Source of the DNA: Ooceraea biroi | Lineage: Eukaryota; Arthropoda; Insecta; Hymenoptera; Formicidae | Length of the DNA: 64,000 nucleotides | NCBI RefSeq assembly: GCF_003672135.1 | Contig: NC_039515.1 | Location: 4,650,001 to 4,714,000 of the forward strand | Direction: 5' to 3' | Part shown: one piece after another, positions 11,435 through 22,232 of the stretch | Layout of the letters: each line of letters begins with the position of its first letter | Position numbering within the stretch: position 1 is the stretch's first letter | The notes under the pieces: generated by a model | What the model was told of the DNA's origin: nothing | What the model saw: only the letters and a program-made list of their open reading frames with translations | Databases searched by the model: none | Program-made: the position numbers and the translations under genes

Positions 11435-11504
11435 CTGCGAGGACTCGAACGCTCCTCGGAGATGACAAAACATAATGCACGCCTTAGCTACTCAGTCACC
11501 ACGC
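11435..11504 (-). other. tRNA-derived segment within foldback arm
   Basis: The minus strand reads GCGTGGTGACTGAGTAGCTA (A-box-like) and then GCGTTCGAGTCCTCGC (B-box-like GTTCGAGTCC), about 70 bp in all, resembling a class II-like tRNA body without a proper 3' acceptor stem. The opposite arm at 10296-10350 has the A-box part (GCGCGGTGGCTGAGCAGCTA) but a ruined B box. It resembles the head of a tRNA-derived SINE and is probably not a working tRNA. Confidence 0.55.
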
Positions 11505-11692
11505 TTTACACGATTCAAGGCTATTATCGAACTTACAGAGCTATGAATATTCCTATACTTAATTGCAAATTTCTCGTAAACGAAAGCCCATGCACTCAAA
11601 CCCTTTTACACTTTTGCTATATTCAACCTCCTCCTTCGAATGATACATGACTCATTCAATTTGGTATTTTGTAATTCTTGCTATCTCCTTGT

Positions 11693-12363
11693 AAGTGATA
11701 AAAAAAATTTTAGTAAAAACATATATATGCTTGAAAACTGTGCAAAATATAAATTTTATTAAAACTTTAATCATTTAAGCAATTATTTGGGTCTATATAC
11801 AAAAATTAATATCATTTTAATAATTGCACAACAATCTGTACGTATAATATAGCATTTATTATTGAACACACATGCATATGTATAGTTACGTTTTAACCGT
11901 TTTAAGAGAGAATACCGTACGTTAACTTTATAAGAAAAATTTTAGGTGGAAATGCAACGTGTATACTTTCCATATGTTATATTTTTTATCACATTTTCAA
12001 AAGTATTTTGTAATGTGCATCTGAGAGAAATATATATTGTATAATATTTCATGTTTCAGATATATTTTGAATGAGATATATATAGGTTGCATTTCAGTTG
12101 ATGCTGCAAAACACTTTCTTCTCATCTTTTTATTTGAAAGAAGAAAAAGGATAGAAAGTGTTCTAAAGCAAAAACGTCAACTGGATCGTAGCCATAGTAT
12201 GCTCTCATCTACGCACATAACATGTGTAAGTTTATTAATTTCACAAAGAAATAGTTTACGTGTACGACTTGATCTTTCTTCCAAATGATTTTTTCACTAA
12301 GCCACTGTTGTTTATAGATTTACAGAACTTTTTTTTATTATTCAAACACGATAGGAAACTCAC
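11693..12363. other. AT-rich spacer
   Basis: No gene or repeat recognised. If the 12.4 kb leader exon is real, this is part of the first intron of the upstream SDR gene. Confidence 0.4.
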
Positions 12364-12498
12364 CGTATGTCTTCGCAACAATGTAACCAAGTATTGACGA
12401 TCACGAATATAGTTCACGTGCCTGATTATAGTGTCGGATGTAATCGATCGAATACTTGAAGGTCAACAATTATATCCACGTTCTTTTCCTTTTATATA
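12364..12498 (-). promoter_or_regulatory. Candidate promoter and leader exon of SDR copy 1
   Basis: On the minus strand a strong TATA box (TATATAAAAGG, about 12488-12498) precedes about 100 bp that end in an excellent donor, GACATACG|GTGAGT, with the last exon base at 12364. The SDR copy 1 ATG exon needs an upstream leader because it starts with an acceptor at 6075. This is the best candidate seen. The link is inference. Confidence 0.4.
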
Positions 12499-12499
12499 T

Positions 12500-14370
12500 C
12501 TGCGTCCTTCCTTTTAGTGTAATAAAGTTTGCTAACTTTCGAAAATAGAATCTCGTAGCAGGAAACAGCGATGTTTCCTGGTTGATATCCAAGAAGAGAC
12601 TGCTGATGTGGAGGTATTGCATGACTCACATATGTACTATAATACATAAGCAGGTTCGCAGATTATCGAGTCGCAATCTTGGATATATAAAAAACACTTT
12701 TAGGTATGATGTGTAAATACGCCAGAAATTAGCATAACTGTATCTATGATATAATTATGCACATGTTATCCAATGTAAATATATTCAGCAAACTACCGAC
12801 GCGACGATTCCTTTTTTAACTTATATACATATATTTTACATATGTTATTTTTATCATTCAACGATTTCATTAATATTGTTTTGCCAAATCCGATAAATAT
12901 CAGCGCTGGATCAGGTTTGTCAAAATAATGGAACTTATTTTTACTTATTTTATTTATTAGATGAACGTAGTTCCTCGTTCAGCCTCCATATGTGCTATTA
13001 TATACATGTAAAATAATTACGTATTTAAATGATTTTAAACAACTATAAAATGATTATAAAACAAAAATAAATAAAAAAAACGCCGAGACAATATATAAAT
13101 CAGTATTGCACACATATTGTACATACGTGCGATTGTATTTATTAGTTCTCACTTCTTATAAAATATTTGCACGTTACATAAAATTTTGCAAGCAATTAAC
13201 GTAAGCTGAGTGAAAAGAGAAAGTTATCTAAACACATCAAATTCTTGTGTAACATATCCTAAAAGGTTATGTTACACAATGAAAAGAATATAACACTTTC
13301 TATTTTTTTTAAACCTATAATCCTGATACTCCAATTTTTAATATTTCATTTGTTGGAGACAAATATTTGATAGATAACAGAATAACAGAATAAACAAATT
13401 TTTACTCACTCTTTACGCGTCTTTATTAATAACATCATACTCAATTAAATATTTAAAAAATATTCTTATTTACTATATAATCGAAGATTAATATATAAAT
13501 ATGTAATATATCAAATGTACAATTATTTTCCATTCATATACATAATCGATTTTGCTTGAATAATTATATTTCCAAATAAAGTTACACAATTGTAAAAACG
13601 GTATAAATAAATTCACCAATCTTCTTAATTTGATAACAAACTGTAACAATTTAGATAGGATTTGTTTTGGATATTTTGCGTACTTTTTATTCTTCGAAGG
13701 CTGTACTGTTAAAGTTACGACGTATTGTCGGGTAGATATTTACAATAAAATAATTGTCATAGGACTTGCAGAAATGAAATAATTGTTACTTCCCTAGCAT
13801 ATGAATAAATATCTATATGATAAATATAGATAGAAAAATAGATTTCTTATAGATAATCTTACAGGTAATTGTAGATTCACTTTCCCTTTTTCTTGATTTA
13901 CATCGCTTCATTTGTAATGGTCTTTTTTGTATTCTTGATTTGCCAACAGATCAGTATCATATAATCTATTATGCTCTCATTACATATTTTTTATGTTTCG
14001 ATGTTGAGACAGATAAAGTCTATTATACATTGTAATACTTTAGCGGGTACGAATCTGCAAGAAAAACATTATCCGTTAGCGATGTTTATCACACATACAC
14101 ACATACATATACACAGATCAGTTCTACATCTATTATGTATATTCATATATTAGAAAAATAGCCGTTACTCTATTCTTCTTATATATCCACGTTTTATAAA
14201 AATGTCTATGGAGAACATGGATAAATAGAAATAAAATAATGGTTGCCTCTCGAGTGTATGAATTGATTAGAATTTATTAAATATTAGATTAGAAAAAATA
14301 TAGAACCGATTTCATTTGTAATTGATATCGCGCATGATTTGTTGACATATCATGCACAATGATTAAATTT
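12500..14370. other. AT-rich intergenic DNA
   Basis: No ORF with coding character, no TIR pair and no RNA gene seen. It has short A/T runs and a CACACATACACACATACATA microsatellite-like patch near 14.1 kb. Confidence 0.4.
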
Positions 14371-14379
14371 ATTCAACGA

Positions 14380-14742
14380 CGACTTTACATATCTAAGCAA
14401 GTATAACCAATGCGAAGGTATACCTTTATATCTTGCATTTTGTTTCTGCGCATCGATTATTAGTGATGCTGCTTTCTTCGATGAAAGAATACTCGATTTT
14501 ACAAAAACGCTATTCACAAATAAAATTTAATTGTTTTACCATTAATGACTATTATAAACATTCATCAATTCAATAAATCAATTTGTTAAATTAAATCACA
14601 TTATAATGGTATATATTATAATGGTTGCTATCGCAAAACATTTAATGACACTACATTATCACAAGCTTACCTCATTCTTATTTGTTTAACAAGTCCCTGA
14701 TTTGATTGTAAATATTGTGATAGAAGAAAATGTTAATTCCTT
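14380..14742 (-). pseudogene. Relic of a third SDR16C-like gene (exons 5-6)
   Basis: From 14509 downward the minus strand reads VFVKSSILSSKKAASLI, then DAQKQNARYKGIPSHWLYLL, matching exon 6 of both SDR genes (AAS-II-AQ-Q-Y-P-W pattern), with an AG acceptor at the same place and phase. Upstream at about 14650-14742 lies a decayed exon 5 (GLVKQIRM, then a donor GTAAGC) whose preceding frame is shifted and meets a stop in the frame used by the paralogues. A 140-bp MITE interrupts or abuts the exon 5 remnant. Exons 1-4 and 7 were not found nearby. It appears to be a dead tandem duplicate. Confidence 0.6.
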
Positions 14743-14744
14743 TA

Positions 14745-14884
14745 GGGCCGATTTTTCCAACTTCTTGGTAAGTTTTACCCGACAGGTAGCATACCTTTGT
14801 CTCTTTTCAGATAAGTCCTAAAAAAGAGATAAAGATATAGTACCTGTCGGGTAAAACTTACCAAGAAGTTGGAACAATCGGCCC
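14745..14884. mobile_element. Harbinger-like MITE, 140 bp
   Basis: Inverted ends GGGCCGATTTTTCCAACTTC and its complement give about 55-bp arms, flanked by TTA on both sides (14742-14744 and 14885-14887). A three-base TWA target and a GGGCC tip suit PIF/Harbinger elements; the class is inferred from those features only. Confidence 0.65.
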
Positions 14885-14888
14885 TTAG

Positions 14889-15304
14889 AGATGAATTTGC
14901 CTACTACTTTAAGAAGTGGACTAATTATACATATCTCATTATTAATTATATTAATATTTATATTATTAGTAACGAAAACAATTTTCCTGTGACAAAGAGC
15001 GTGTTTTATAATTTTGTATGAATAATCTTCCAATCAAAGTAATGTAAAGTTGTTAAAATAAACTTATTCAAAAACAAATTTAAATTAGGGAACATATTTA
15101 TATTTAGAATGTTTATTTGTTGCATAGTACTGATTTATATTATTGTAAAATTCGCTTTACTTACCACATTCTGTTTGTCTATGATTTCTCCTGATTGTCC
15201 GTGGATCTCCATGTTTTCTCGCGTTTGTATCAGCGAAGAAGTAATATATGAGAAAAATTATTTCTGTTTAATGATACATTATAGTGGAAAATCCTTTTTG
15301 GAAA
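14889..15304. other. AT-rich spacer
   Basis: No convincing feature. A minus-strand stretch near 15180 (MEIHGQSGEII) was considered as an SDR exon 1 remnant and not accepted. Confidence 0.4.
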
Positions 15305-15495
15305 TTAACCGTTTGAATATCACGGATCATTGAAAAAATTTTATCGAAAAATGCCACGCAGTGCGATCGCGCTTGTTTCGATTTATGCTGACAATGAAAA
15401 ATACCAAGTGGCGTGATCGCGTCTCACATTCGTAGCTCACATGCAGTGGTACTTTTTATAAAATTTGAACAGCGCGATCGCACTCAAATGGTTAA
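15305..15495. mobile_element. piggyBac-like TTAA MITE, 191 bp
   Basis: TTAA at 15305-15308 and 15492-15495 bound ends TTAACCGTTTGAATATCACG and (inverted) TTAACCATTTGAGTGCGATC. It holds two full GCGATCGC motifs and one variant (TGATCGCG). Terminal similarity is imperfect, so this is tentative. Confidence 0.5.
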
Positions 15496-15519
15496 GCAGA
15501 TTTTTATTGTGTACGATGA

Positions 15520-15840
15520 ATATACCCAGTGAACAGGAAATGTGCAAGATGCCTGCAAAAAGATAGGGAGATGACGATAAAAAATTGTGCAAAATGTCCC
15601 ATGCCGTGATGCAGATCGTGACGGTGTTCTTTCCTCTAATTGGTCGGCTGTCATGTGACATGCGCCATGTTAATACCGCGTTATTCAAATGTCGTATTTA
15701 TCTGAAGGTGAAATGAGAACGTTATGTCAATTGCCCATTATAGAAAAAGGTCAAGTTAAATTAATTGCGGAATCATTATTAATGTAAACGCAAGAGAACA
15801 AATAAAATACACGTAATAGGAGAGGTTAATATAAAGAAAG

Positions 15841-15878
<38 letters not shown>

Positions 15879-17663
15879 TTATTTATCCGATTATACAGGG
15901 TGGGGCAATAACTATTACCACCTTAAATATCTTCTAATTTATAAGGTCCAGAGGAAAATTTATGTAATCAAAATTATACGGTACGAAGGGGGCTAACATA
16001 TGGCGATAATAATTTTTGTCCTGGTGGAGGCGCTTCGAAGATATCAAGGTCACCTTCATTTTTTTTAATAGGTTCGGTATGGTTTTTTCCATAATTTTAT
16101 AGAGGAGCTTAAAACAAGTACGGAACTCATGACACAAAATTATTGAACAAGATTAAATGTAAATGAAAACGATAAAAAATACATTTTTATATTAAATGAA
16201 ATTTACGTTTAAAAGATGTACAAAATGACGCTTTATTAGTATGTTTTGTCGGAATGTTTTGATTTTGACATTCCTCATAAATGAGGATCAACTTGTTCTT
16301 CAAACGGATACATCGATGAAAATAAATAGGATTTTAAATGTTCGACGCGAAGGCTGAGTGAGATTAGGATATCGGTCAGCGTATAAATTTTGCGCCCTCA
16401 CTGAATTTTTTTGACATTCTCCATAAATGAGATCATTCTCCATCATGTCGACTTGTTCTTCAAATGAATACATCTTGCACGATTGACTTATCTATCGATA
16501 CTACTTTTTATGTTTATCTTATCCTGTGAACTTATTAAAATGGCCTTCAAAGGGTCTTTGTTTTCATTGAAATAAGTTTACGTCACTATTTATTTTCATC
16601 GATGTATCCGTTTGAAGAACAAGTTGATCCTCATTTATGAGGAATGTCAAAATCAAAACATTCCGACAAAACATACTAATAAAGCGTCATTTTGTACATC
16701 TTTTAAACGTAAATTTCATTTAATATAAAAATGTATTTTTTATCGTTTTCATTTACATTTAATCTTGTTCAATAATTTTGTGTCATGAGTTCCGTACTTG
16801 TTTTAAGCTCCTCTATAAAATTATGGAAAAAAACATACCGAACCTATTAAAAAAATGAAGGTGACCTTGATATCTTCGAAGCGCCTCCACCAGGACAAAA
16901 ATTATTATCGCCATATGTTAGCCCCCTTCGTACCGTATAATTTTGATTACATAAATTTTCCTCTGGACCTTATAAATTAGAAGATATTTAAGGTGGTAAT
17001 AGTTATTGCCCCACCCTGTATATACTTACAGTCACTGTAAGTATATATAATAAACTGTTATTGAATATTATTAAATATTATGAAATATTATACAACAAAC
17101 TAAAACATTGGGTACTACAGTACTACAAAGCATGTAAGCGTGTTTGTAGTACTGTAGTACCCAATGTTTTAGTTTTATCTGTGCAATTTGTGATATTTGT
17201 AATAGTTTGTTGTATAATATTTCATAATATTTAATTAATATTTAATAATATTCAATAACAGTTTATTATATATACCTACAGTGACTGTAAGTATATATAA
17301 TCGGATAAATAACTGTATATATATATATTGCTTTCTTTATATTAACCTCTCCTATTACGTGTATTTTATTTGTTCTCTTGCGTTTACATTAATAATGATT
17401 CTGCAATTAATTTAACTTGACCTTTTTCTATAATGGGCAATTGACATAACGTTCTCATTTCACCTTCAGATAAATACGACATTTGAATAACGCGGTATTA
17501 ACATGGCGCATGTCACATGACAGCCGACCAATTAGAGGAAAGAACACCGTCACGATCTGCATCACGGCATGGGACATTTTGCGCAATTTTTTATCGTCAT
17601 CTCCCTATTTTTTTGCAGGCATCTTGCCGGCATCTTGCACATTTCCTGTTCACTGGGTATATA
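15520..17663. repeat. Composite palindrome with another foldback in its left arm
   Basis: Outer arms start TATACCCAGTGAACAGGAAA at 15521 and end with its complement at about 17662. Arms continue through the AT microsatellite at about 15844-15875 and the sequence CAGTTATTTATCCGATTATA. There a separate 1127-bp element interrupts the left arm; the left arm then resumes at 17021 and meets the right arm at a centre near 17135 (GTACTACAGTACTACAAA and its complement). Without the insert each arm is about 500 bp. The right arm has about 33 bp extra near 17180-17210. Mirror-image 60-80 codon ORFs in the arms are not judged coding. Confidence 0.85.
15894..17020. mobile_element. TA-target foldback inserted in the palindrome arm
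   Basis: Ends TACAGGGTGGGGCAATAACT and complement, with TA duplicated. Arms of about 430 bp (15896 to about 16327, and about 16585 to 17018) are almost identical. The loop (16328-16584) contains a diverged further copy of the inner arm (GACATTCTCCATAAATGAGA, CTTGTTCTTCAAATGAATAC). No transposase. The CAGGGTG tip and TA target suggest mobilisation by a mariner or DD41D-type enzyme. Confidence 0.85.
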
Positions 17664-18134
17664 ACAGATGACTCGAAATCAACAGCTTCTTTTTTAACAA
17701 ATATTTGTATACCTGTTCTCTAACTTTTTAACGACAATGTCGCTATCGTTATGTAGCGACTGTCGTCGCTTGCGCTAGCGATAGCGATATTGTAACGACG
17801 AAGTTATTCTGTAACTCAGCGATATCGATATAAAATAGGTTTCCGACATCGTTAACGAAACGAGTATATCTCGTTTGATATAACTTTGACACTATCAGTT
17901 TTAATCAATCAAAACTCATCTTGGAAGCATTTTTTTAGTTTAGGAACACGAGACATGACAACTGTTTGAATCGATGAGAAGTTTGTCACAAAAAACAAAA
18001 AATAAGTTTATCGCAAATAACCACAATTAGAGTAAATACATAGAACCAATTTATTGTTATATAAAAAGTAATTATTAATAATCTTTATACATTTGCTGTT
18101 TGATTATACATTATTATATCATCATTGTATAGAA
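17664..18134. other. Spacer with small hairpin
   Basis: At about 17730-17800 the CGACAATGTCGCTATCG stretch recurs inverted as CGATAGCGATATTGTAACG, a hairpin of about 70 bp whose CGATAGCG words recall the TTAA MITE at 10.8 kb. Nothing else is seen. Confidence 0.4.
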
Positions 18135-18309
18135 AGATATATGAAAGAAACAGAAAAAGAAAGAAAGCGAAAAATATCATCGGTGACATTAATGTTACCG
18201 TATAAATTTTAAAGAAATTTATTGCAAGGGTACTTTTGATATAATTACATAATATAATTGTAATGGATATTTTTCGCTTTCTTTCTTTTTCTGTTTCTTT
18301 CATATATCT
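18135..18309. mobile_element. Small foldback (MITE-like), 175 bp
   Basis: 44-bp arms (18135-18178 and 18266-18309) are near-exact inverted repeats rich in GAAAGAAA/TTTCTTTC. The target site is unclear. Confidence 0.65.
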
Positions 18310-19187
18310 TATAATATTATATCGAAATTCGAATCATCTTCAGAAAAAAACAAATTTATATTAATAAAACATATGCATATGATGCATAAGATTTTTAACA
18401 TAATATTCGCAATTAATTTTATTTATATGAGACAACAGTTATATTAACAACCACTATACACATCTTGTATTTCGTCATACAATAATAAAACACATAATAA
18501 CGAAATGTATATGTATTATTAATAATATATTGCATAACAATATAGCGCGCGTCTACATGCACACACATACAGAACACATATACAGAAATACATTTGAAAA
18601 GTATATTGCTGAATCCAGTTTTCATTTGTAGTAGTGCGATTGTATCATTATTATAAATATATAATATTTAATATTTATTATATCAATATTTTTTAATCAG
18701 TTTGGTAATATAAAATATTATTGCTCACGATTAATTTATTTATATATTGTGCTGATATTATTAGAACAACAATGAAACGTTTAATTTGTTTCCATATCCT
18801 ATATAAAACGTTTATTTATACATATCGCTTATATTTTACTTTTATCTCTATGTATAAAACACTTATACTTGCGCGTCCACATATATATCACACATTCGTT
18901 TACAACAATCAAGTTGATCAATGATTAATCAAGATAATTATTTGCACTTTTATGTGTAATATAGAAATATTGGAGGGAAAGACAGGTAAGTATCTTACAT
19001 TTAAAACGTATTGACAGGTCGCAATGTAAGGGCTGTCGGCAACTGCGAATCACTTTCTACTTGCAAGTACCGGAAATATATCGGAGAATTATATAAAAAG
19101 ATTTTGTTTACAAATTTCTTTCGAATTAATAAAGTGGCTTTTTTATAAAGATGAATACAGGGCTTCTTTTTTTCTGTTAGCTATTTG
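18310..19187. other. AT-rich region 3' of SDR copy 2
   Basis: No gene or repeat recognised. It should include the 3' UTR of the SDR gene ending at 19188. Confidence 0.4.
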
Positions 19188-21778
19188 TTAGCTGGTTGCG
19201 CAAACACCAGTGTCGAAAAAGTCAATTAAGGAGTATATCGCATTATCCGGCAAACATCTAAAATGAAAATATATGTATATTTTACTATTATGTTTCCTAA
19301 TTTCATTTGTCTGTTTTGCAAAATTCTATTCATTAAACGTAATACGAGTATTAATAGAAAATGTAATAATTCATTTATATATCACATATATCTCCAATTT
19401 ATATTCAAAGATAAAAAAATAATATCTTATAATTGACAAAAAGTAATTTAACATGATAATTATTTCATATTTGTATCGAATAGTTGATTATTTATTATAT
19501 ATTACTTGAAATTAATACACCGGATTATGATGTATTGTTGATATGTCTTTCATACATTTTAAAACTATTTATTAACTATTCGAACACTTTTATAAATATT
19601 CATTGCGATGCAGTTACCTTAGTGGTGAAGATATTGCGAACCAAAACGAAGGCACAGATCTTTCTCGGTACTCTTGTCTCTGTGCAGAAATTATTTCTGA
19701 AGCTGCTTGTCCCGGTTTAACCAACGGCATTGCATTCGGGAACCTGTTGAAATTGAGATGTTAACTATCGGTAATAATCATTAAACCTCTTGCAAACTTT
19801 GTTATATTGTTTCACATTCTACACAATCATCAGAAATCAAGTGAAGCTGAATAAAAGATAAAAAGATATATCAAACTAAACAAAAATAAACTATTTATGA
19901 TTTTACTTTGTAACATGTATTCTGTCACAGGAAAATTATAATAGCTCACCTCGCATCCAAAAATTTAGTCTGCATGTAAAAATATAACTATATTTAACAA
20001 TTGCATGATTATTCTTATGTATCTGTGTGAATTTATCTCTGTGATTTATAAATATCACGAATTTATATCACTTATCTAATTTTACAAATTAATTTCTCTA
20101 TGTCGTTAAAAATTTACGTAATACACATACATTTTACAATTATTACTAACGAAATGACTTCGAATTATGTTTCATACATTGCATAATGTTTTTCGGTTTT
20201 ATAATATCATATATTTACCTTATTTTTGGTTTCTGGCACAGTCCAGTGTCTACCATATACGGATAAATAGTAGTGAATTTGATTAACGATTTTCCTTTGG
20301 AAGATGTTCGTAATTCCTCACTCATCGCCTCCATTAATCCTACAATATACGTATATATCAACATATTGGAAAAATCGTTAAACCTTTTTAACATACATTG
20401 TGTAGATTGCAAATACAATACCGATATATATTTTCTTGCTTGTACTTGCTTGCGCGTGTTCGTTCACAAACTGCAACATTAAATTTGTTAAATACAAGTC
20501 GACTCACCTCTGACTGCGAATTTCGAAGCGCAATAAGGAACTAAATTTGGTAAGCCACCGATTCCTGCTAATGACGATAGTGCAACGATATGGCCATGAT
20601 TCTTTTCGATCATGCTTGGTAGAAATGCCTGCAGCAACTGAAAACGATAGAATCCAATTGATATTGTAGCTTTTTGTATCTAAAGAAATATCTTGTATAT
20701 TATAGTTGTTTATTGTATGAATTTGCACGCGCGTGTTGATATGCTTCAAAGTAATGATATTGAGTCAGCTCGTCATTTACGCATTAACGATTGCAGCATC
20801 ACAATTTAAATTATAATTATAAGTAAGAGAACCTCTTCTTTTTTGTCCTGACAACTTTAACTGAGTTTTTATACTACTTTTTTAGCTTACCCAGAAGTGA
20901 GCTAACACGTTGACATCAAAGATCTGTCTAATCTCATCGGTTGTGTGATCGAGAAATGCATGAGTAGGCATTATACCAGCGTTATTAACTAAAATAGTGA
21001 TATCACCTACTTCCTTTTTGACTCTTTCGGCTACGCTTAAAACCTGTTCTCGTTTTGACACGTCGCATCTGTACAACAAGATAAAGATATTGCCAAAATT
21101 TTATTACTGTGTACTCTGATATATTAAACGTACGTCTCTATCAATTATGACGTACGGATTTTGTTCTTATCGCAAGCAAAACAAACGATATAGTGAACAT
21201 ACTGATACGCATGCACTGCGACTGTTCCCATTTTCTTGATCTCATTTACTGTTTCTTCATTAGTTTCTTGATTCAAATCCCAGCATACCACTGTCGCGCC
21301 AAGGGATGCATAACGAATTGCCAATTCCTTTCCGATACCATGACCCGTGCCTGTTATCTGTAACAAAAATGTTATTAATAACTCTATTATTTAATTTTTT
21401 TTTCAGATTATATTTTCGTAAGATTTCTTAACACAAGAAGATAAATTTTTGATTCATTTAATCTTTTGTACACGAAGTAAGTATTACTTGTTTTCTGTAT
21501 TTGATATCTTTTTGAGTTTTTGAATTAATCAAGTTGGCAGATTAATGAAATTAATAAAGCTATGTAAGGATGTAGTTGTGCGATACGCTATATGTAAAGT
21601 TATTAATATTCGATGATGTACATAGTGTGATACGTACCAGAACAATCTCGCCTGCTACGCTCTTCTCCTTCGTTGGAACAAAGAACTTATACACGCTCTC
21701 GAAGATATAATATAAGATCTTCAAAATAAGTAGCAGTACGTCCGCTAGGATCAAGGCGCCGTTGTATGCTTTCACCAT
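19188..21778 (-). CDS. Short-chain dehydrogenase, SDR16C-like, tandem copy 2
   Basis: Seven exons: 21638-21778, 21203-21357, 20891-21068, 20508-20637, 20219-20339, 19618-19743 and 19188-19257. Exons 2, 3, 4 and 7 have exactly the lengths of copy 1, so the pair is a tandem duplication. The product is 306 aa: a hydrophobic membrane anchor (LILADVLLLILKILYYIF, about 9-26), TGTGHGIG at about 49-56, NNAG at 127-130, Ser180 in SSLAGIGG, and Tyr193/Lys197 in YCASK. It is an NAD(P)-dependent membrane-bound dehydrogenase, probably acting on retinoid, steroid or fatty alcohol type substrates (family inference). ATG 21778 is chosen because an acceptor at 21800 lies just before it. The frame stays open upstream to about 22018, giving a longer possible start if that acceptor is unused. 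The last coding exon is only 70 bp and easily missed, since a TAA directly follows the exon 6 donor. Confidence 0.9.
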
Positions 21779-21800
21779 GGCTGCTTCTTGGTAGCCCGAC

Positions 21801-22232
21801 CTATAAAACATTAATAAAAGTTTAATTGCTTTAATCGCAGACAAGTAAGGAACTGAGTAGACACAGAGAATCCATTCTGTCTTGGATAGCAATAAAGTAA
21901 TAATATAATGCTTCTGCATAATCACGCTAATATTGCCGAACATATCTTTTTCTGTTCTCTTGCAGCAAAGTAAATACTTGAAATAATTGTCTTGTAATAG
22001 ACGATTTAAATCTGTCATTTTGTTTCCGCGAGTTGCCGATACTAATTGAATGTAATAGTACTACTCTTATATGACATTACGCACTTGCATTGTTACGTAA
22101 TGTTTGTCTTGTACGGCGCATTACAAAAAGCTGAAATAACAAGTAATATGTATCGTAGTCATTTAGAAATCATGTTATCGTTGATCATGGTCGATCGTTA
22201 TTTATTCTGATCATATATGTATTCCGACAAAC
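21801..22232. other. First intron of SDR copy 2, proximal part
   Basis: Sequence directly upstream of the acceptor at 21800. A 73-codon open frame runs into exon 1 but lacks coding character; otherwise nothing seen. Confidence 0.4.

Larger units (their letters stand above)
10115..11692. repeat. Large foldback with tRNA-like heads in both arms
   Basis: Arms of roughly 590 bp (10115 to about 10720, and about 11110 to 11692) match in inverted orientation with moderate divergence; outer ends read ACAAGGAGGTAGCAAGAATT and AATTCTTGCTATCTCCTTGT. Each arm contains a tRNA-like segment (10296-10350 plus strand; 11435-11504 minus strand). The loop holds a small TTAA-flanked element. No protein remnant seen. 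Confidence 0.8.

Noticed and set aside
15109..15333. Minus-strand MEIHGQSGEII followed by a donor, resembling the end of SDR exon 1
   Set aside because: Alignment needs several gaps, no membrane anchor precedes it and there is no room for exons 2-4 before the exon 5 relic.
15437..17723. Mirror-image ORFs starting MNNAVLTWRMSHDSRPIRG in both arms of the composite palindrome
   Set aside because: They are the same non-coding repeat read from both arms; the two diverge at their C-termini and match no known family.
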